64,000 nt of DNA from Ailanthus altissimus (lineage: Eukaryota; Streptophyta; Magnoliopsida; Sapindales; Simaroubaceae), in assembly GCA_946807835.1 (NCBI GenBank), contig OX327696.1, positions 5,902,501 to 5,966,500 of the forward strand. Direction: 5' to 3'. The position numbers were made by a program, and so were the translations under genes. This document shows, one piece after another, positions 59,487 to 64,000 of this stretch; position 1 is the first letter of the stretch; every line of letters starts with the position of its first letter. The notes beneath the pieces are model-generated. The model was not told the DNA's origin. It was given only the letters and a program-made list of their open reading frames with translations, and did no database searches.

Positions 59487-60255
59487 TTAAAGCATGTGAT
59501 ATAAAGTAGAAAACATTTGTTTAATATAAATATTTAGTTCAATTATTCGGTTATATTATCATAAATATATACGTGTTCTTATTTATTATAATTATTAATT
59601 TGTCTTGTAATCTTTAACATAAATATGTAACATGATTTTATTAAATTGTTGTATGAATGATGAGATATCTTTAATTCATTGAAGTGTATTTATTGTGCTT
59701 AATTAATTTCAGGATTTACTCCTTAAGTTCTTTCTCAGATTATAGTATTTACTTCTTCAGATGTACGTTTCTATTTATTTTCTCAATCAAAGAAATGGTT
59801 CAATTATGTTTGATGTCATTATTTAAGTACTAAATAATAATAGGTTCTAAGTCAATGGACCTGGCTCTATGCACTGCTTTATTTAATTGGCAAGACAATT
59901 GACTTGAACGGGTTTAACGGGTTTTTTCATTTAGCTATGATATTCAATTCTATGTTTTTTTTTCAACTTGGTCATGCTGCTGTTGGGATGTGGTTTGCAT
60001 ATATAGCCCTGTCTGGTGGCTTTGTTAGAATATGTATGAAAGTCCGAACGCAACCTGCTGTTTGCATAATGCTATTCTAAATAAATTGTATTTGCAAATT
60101 CACCTTGTTATAAAACTAAAATGTATTTTCTCAATCGAAATCATACAACTATGTTTGATGTTTTAAATAATTATCATTATCTAAGTGCATTTCAGGTCTT
60201 AAGTCAATAGACCTAGCTCTATCCACTGCTTTATTTGATTTTCCTCCTTTATTAG
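59487..60255 (+). repeat. BAHD promoter-like segment P4, right part
   Basis: Resumes the match to P2 (9061 onward) at AAAGCATGTGATATAAA. It contains CTGGCTCTATGCACTGC, a CATATATAGCCC TATA-like element at 59998 (the counterpart of the BAHD-proximal region at 20060) and the GTGGCTTTGTTAGAATATG motif at 60016. The homology stops near 60255, where LINE sequence begins. There is no BAHD gene after it. Confidence 0.75.
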
Positions 60256-60313
60256 AATACATTATGCATAGTGGAACTCAGAGTGTGTTAAGAGTAGTGT
60301 ATGCACGCCTCAA

Positions 60314-60589
60314 ATGCGGACATTTTACTTGGAAACACAAAAAGTTTATGGGCTCCCCGAAAATGCCATTTCCAAGGAGGGTGTTCCCCACGCAATAACT
60401 CCTCCCATGCTAAATCCTGCGATGTATGAGTCGCACGCCGCATCCAAAACTAAGCTGGTGGTCGACTTAATTAAAAATTCCTCGGAGACTTCACAAGAAT
60501 GTGAGAAACATCGGGAGCCCCAAGAAAGTGGTGTAACAGAGAATAAACAAGGAAAGGTCACACAATCCTACTGGAAGAATGCATTTTGA
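60314..60589 (+). pseudogene. Possible LINE ORF1 remnant
   Basis: Ninety-one codons without stop, upstream of and in the same direction as the LINE ORF2. Another frame at about 60305-60340 reads LKCGHFTWKHKK, which could be a decayed zinc knuckle of the ORF1 protein. The identification rests mainly on position. Confidence 0.35.
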
Positions 60590-61026
60590 GCTAATATCGA
60601 CGGTACCTCTAGCCATCCTCTCCATGGTAGTCTAGGAAACAATCTTACGGGCTCCCTTCGAAGATCCTCCAGACAGACACTACGCAGACAAATACATACC
60701 TTCCCCCAGGTGTGTAAAAACGATTAAGACAATCCCACCTCTAGCAACAATAAGCCACACACTGGTGCCATTAATGAACTGAAGCTCAAGCAAAAAAATC
60801 GACACTATAAGACAGAAGAAGCTACCCCCCTTAAAAGGTTCCTAATTGGTGCAACATGAGCCAATGATTGACCAAGGTTTCACAACCACCACCCCTTGGT
60901 ACACGATGACAAATCTAGACAGCAAGCTCTGGCACAGATCGCTTCTGGTATGGAACCTTTTAATCCTGACATCTCTCCGGAATTCCCATCGGCGGCTCCT
61001 GCTAGCAGGCAGGACTACCGACGCCA

Positions 61027-61740
61027 ATGAAAATCCTAAGTTAGAATGTGCGAGGATTGGGTAACCCTCGCACATTCCATATATTGTACTCATTTGTACA
61101 GGAGCACTGCTTTGAGGTGATCTTCCTTATGGTGACATAAGCATACAGACAAAGATTGGAGGATCTTAGAGTAAAACTTGATTTTGATGGCAAACTTGTA
61201 GTTGAGAGAGTGGGACACAGCAGTGGTATGGCACTTCTTTGGTTGAACAAGGTAGAAATCTCCCTTCTATCTTACTCCCGCTTTCATATTGATGTTTCAT
61301 TTACTACAATAGAGAATAACTAGTGGTTCACAGGCTTTTACGGTCACCCTGAATCATCCCAACGCGTCCACTCGTGGACACTCCTAAGACATATATGCAC
61401 GTTGTCTTCCCTTCCCTGGGTATGCGGAGGGGACTTCAATGAGATCCTTCAAAGCTCTCAAAAAGATGGTGACTTGCCTTGCCCCCCTACCTTATGCAGA
61501 ACTACAAAAATGTCGTCGATGAATGTGGGCTTTTAGATATCCAGTCTAAAGGGTCGTTGTTCACTTAGTGCAATGGACACAATCCTAGCCACTTTATCCA
61601 GGAAAGACTTAACCAAATGCTCTGCTCCTTCTCCTGGCATTGCCTTTTTTCTAATGCCTTAGTGCGACATTTGGATTTTTGGAGCTCTGATCACTAGCCG
61701 TTCATGCTGTCTTTAGAGGGTGCCGGAACGCCTATTGACT
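61027..61740 (+). pseudogene. LINE ORF2 endonuclease domain, broken
   Basis: From ATG 61027 the frame reads MKILS, a TAG at 61042-61044 in place of Trp, then NVRGLGNPRTF, the typical start of plant L1 endonucleases. Further on come SSGMALLWLNKVEIS, FTGFYGHPESSQR, LPWVCGGDFNEIL and LDFWSSDH, the last with the catalytic SDH motif. The enzyme would nick target DNA to prime reverse transcription. Stops include 61321 and one right after SDH. The first glutamate of the METK region is lost (LMVT then stop). Confidence 0.9.
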
Positions 61741-62330
61741 AAAGTTTTGCTAAACACCCCAACATTAGATTCCACTTTAAAGAAGTATAGGCTAAAGAGA
61801 AAGAGTGCAGAAAAATTATTTTCTGAGGGGTGGTCCCAAAACGTGAACTCTTTCGACTCAATATGTAGAAATCTCCTACATATTGGATCCTAATTGAAAA
61901 ACTGAAATCTAATACACTTTCGAAACGTGAAAACTAGAATACAGGAAAAAAAAAACAACTGGTGAGGGCTCTAAACAAACAGGTAAATGCTTAGACTTGG
62001 CAAGATATAACAAAGACTCATAAATCCCTAGATGCATTGATGTATAAAGAGGAGATCTACTGGAGACAGCGTTCGAGGGTGCAATTGTCGAAGGTAAGGG
62101 ATAAAAACTCACGTTTCTTTTATTTTAAAGCATCAGGCTAAAGAAAGAAGAACCTTATTTATGGGATTACTAGCAGGGATAGAGCCTGGATTTCAGACTT
62201 AAATCAGACTACAAAGACTTTTGTGGAATACTTCTCAGACTTATTCACTTCATCCAATCCCTCGGGGTTGGATATTGAGTCTGTTACCTCTAGTGTGGAG
62301 CTACGACTATCAACATAACACATTCAATGG

Positions 62331-63937
62331 TTGAATTCTCCATTTCATGCTGATGAAATTCGAAAGAATTTATTCCAGATGCACCCTACCAAGGCCCCCG
62401 ACAGAGATCGTATGCCTACTCTATTCTACCAAAACTTCTGGGATATTGTTGAACCTGATATCTGTCAGGCTTGCCTTGGTTTCCTTAATAATGGGGATGC
62501 TCTCAACAAGGTCAATGAGACCCTTATTACCCTAATCCCTAAAGGAAATGAGCCTAATACCTGTGTAGATTTCGACCGATCAGCCTTTGTAATTTTGTGT
62601 ACAAAATCATTTCAAAGGCACTGGCTAACAGATTGTGGTGTGTTATGAAGAAGGTAATCTCCGAAGCTCAGAGTGCCTTTATCCCCAGACGCCTAATCAC
62701 TGACAATGTTATAATCAGCTTCGAATGCCTCCATGCCATTAAACGCAATAAATTCTCTGCTGGAAATTATTTAGCTCTGAAACTGGACATGTCAAAGGCC
62801 TACGATCGAGTGGAATAGCATTTCCTAATTGCTATGATGAGGAGACTGGGCTTCTCTGATAATTGGTGCTAGAAAATTCACTGGTGCATTTCTTTTGTAT
62901 CCTACTCTATTATTATTAATCGCACTCCACACAGCAATTTTTCTCCTTCAAGAGGTTTCTGCCAAGGTGACCCTTTGTCCCCATATCTGTTCCTGTTCTA
63001 TACAGAAGGTCGTTCTACTCTTTTTAAGTCTACAGAATAACCTGGGGACTTACAGGGGTTGAGATGTGGAAACATGGGGCCAATAATCTTCCATTTATTC
63101 TTTGTCGATGACAGCCTTATATTCACTAGGGCCTCTTTAACCAATTGCATCGCGATCCAAGAAATCTTGCATTCTTGTGAGCATGTGTCTGAATAGTTGA
63201 TCAATAGCCAAAAATCAGCGGTATGTTTTGGCAATTCTATCTCTAGGGATGTCGTGGCCTATCTTACCCAATATCTTGGAGTAGTCCAAGTTCCTCACCA
63301 TAACAAATACTTGAGGCTCCCCTGTGTTACCAGTAAAAACAAACGGAATCTTTTTGCGGCTATAAAGGAGAAAGTGTGGAATAAATTAAAGGGTTGAAAA
63401 AGGCATCTTCTTTCTGTTAGGGGTCGGGAGATTCTTCTTAAAGCAATTATCCAAGCAAAACCAACCTATGTTATGAATTTGTTCAAGCTCCCAAAAAGCC
63501 TAACTAAGAAAATCCAGAGACTATGTGCTAGGTTTTTTTGGGGAGGTGATGAGTGTTTCAGAAAGATCCATTGGTGTACTTAAGATATGCTATGTTGTCA
63601 TAAGAAGGATGGTGGTTTGGGTTTTAGAGAACTGACTTCTTTTAACCAAGCTACTCTCACTAAGCAAGGCTGGAGAGTTATAACAAATCCCGAATCATTG
63701 ATGGCGCAAATCCTCCAAGGCATTTATTTTCCTAACTCATCTTTCTTGCAGGTACCTATAGACATTCAAATTCTCTGGTTTGGAAAAGTATTTTATGAGG
63801 TAGAGAGCTACTTAAAAAAGGGTTTTGTTGGCATATTGATGATGGATCAATTGTATCAATCTACTATGACCAGTGGCTACCGCGACTATTCTCTTTCAAG
63901 CCATTCTTCCCCCGTTATTTGCCTGAGCATTCATTAG
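62331..63937 (+). pseudogene. LINE ORF2 reverse transcriptase domain, broken
   Basis: Blocks in order: MHPTKAPDRDRMPTLFYQNFW, LITLIPKGN, then a frameshift near 62590; [44 protein letters not shown] (first catalytic Asp) with a TAG in place of Trp at 62816; GFCQGDPLSPYLF; FFVDDSLIF (63098-63124), where the catalytic pair is FVDD instead of the more usual FADD; QKSAVCFGNSISR (63203-63241), KEKVWNKLKG (63368-63397), then KKDGGLGFRELTSFNQATLTKQGWR and GIYFPNSSFLQ (63602-63760). The order matches plant L1 elements. It copies LINE RNA at the target site. Confidence 0.92.
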
Positions 63938-64000
63938 TGGCAGAACTACTACTTCCATCGGGGGCATAGAACGGTGAGTTAGTCCGTGACTTTTTCCCAG

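Larger units (their letters stand above)
60256..64000 (+). mobile_element. L1-type LINE, nearly full ORF2, runs off the window
   Basis: A long plus-strand non-LTR retrotransposon. A short open stretch (60314-60589) may be the end of an ORF1-like protein. ORF2 begins at ATG 61027 with an endonuclease, is followed by a reverse transcriptase (about 62330-63400) and goes on toward the zf-RVT part beyond 63937. Several stops (often TAG in place of Trp) and frameshifts make it inactive. It is not the same copy as the reversed LINE at 57950. The 3' end lies outside the window. Confidence 0.92.

Noticed and set aside
61041..61250. Minus-strand frame with a LINE-like NVRGL motif
   Set aside because: The motif arises from a perfect 12-base inverted repeat. 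The rest of the minus frame has no endonuclease blocks, whereas the plus strand does.

Overview
The window looks like nuclear DNA from a plant, most likely a eudicot. It is strongly AT-rich and full of LTR retrotransposons, LINEs and a CACTA transposon. It holds one clearly intact host gene, an intronless BAHD acyltransferase of the vinorine-synthase-like kind (20164-21513, +). The species cannot be named from the sequence. I see no tRNA, rRNA, CRISPR array or bacterial-type operon.

Left part (about 1.5-21.5 kb). Here the BAHD gene sits at the end of a degenerate series of duplications. A composite block recurs: an LTR-like tail of a Copia element (called Copia-B here), a 1-2 kb promoter-like segment (P1, P2, P3), a reversed and rearranged piece of a second Copia family (Copia-A), a truncated long LTR (LTR-C) and the pol remains of Copia-B. 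P1 and P2 lead into transposon debris. Only P3 leads into a BAHD gene. A fourth, more decayed block (51.4-60.3 kb) also holds P4 and an internal BAHD 3' fragment sandwiched between two Copia-B pieces in one reading frame.

Middle (22.5-40.6 kb). A roughly 1.2 kb repeat occurs twice. Its second copy is split by a 13,136-bp CACTA (En/Spm-like) transposon with CACTACAAGAA ends and a TTA target duplication. The first copy shows the empty site. The CACTA element has subterminal repeat arrays, long AT-rich low-complexity stretches, a decayed TNPD-like (tnp2 family) transposase and a decayed second gene of the Transposase_24/TNPA-like type. A degenerate Gypsy element lies between the two copies of the 1.2 kb repeat.

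Right part (41-64 kb). A nearly complete Copia-A element (41241-49024) has both LTRs, a primer binding site, gag, pol and a polypurine tract. It is inserted in the gag gene of an older Copia-A copy. Its own gag is split by a 2,329-bp solo LTR (LTR-C) with exact CTGAG duplications, and its pol carries five in-frame stops. Then come the decayed Copia-B/BAHD block, a minus-strand LINE fragment inside P4, and a long plus-strand L1-type LINE that runs off the window.

Overall this is a nest of transposons around one specialised-metabolism gene. The order of insertions can be read from target duplications and shared breakpoints. I found no evidence for an undescribed biological system. The most unusual objects are the Copia-BAHD-Copia chimera and the repeated BAHD promoter segments.
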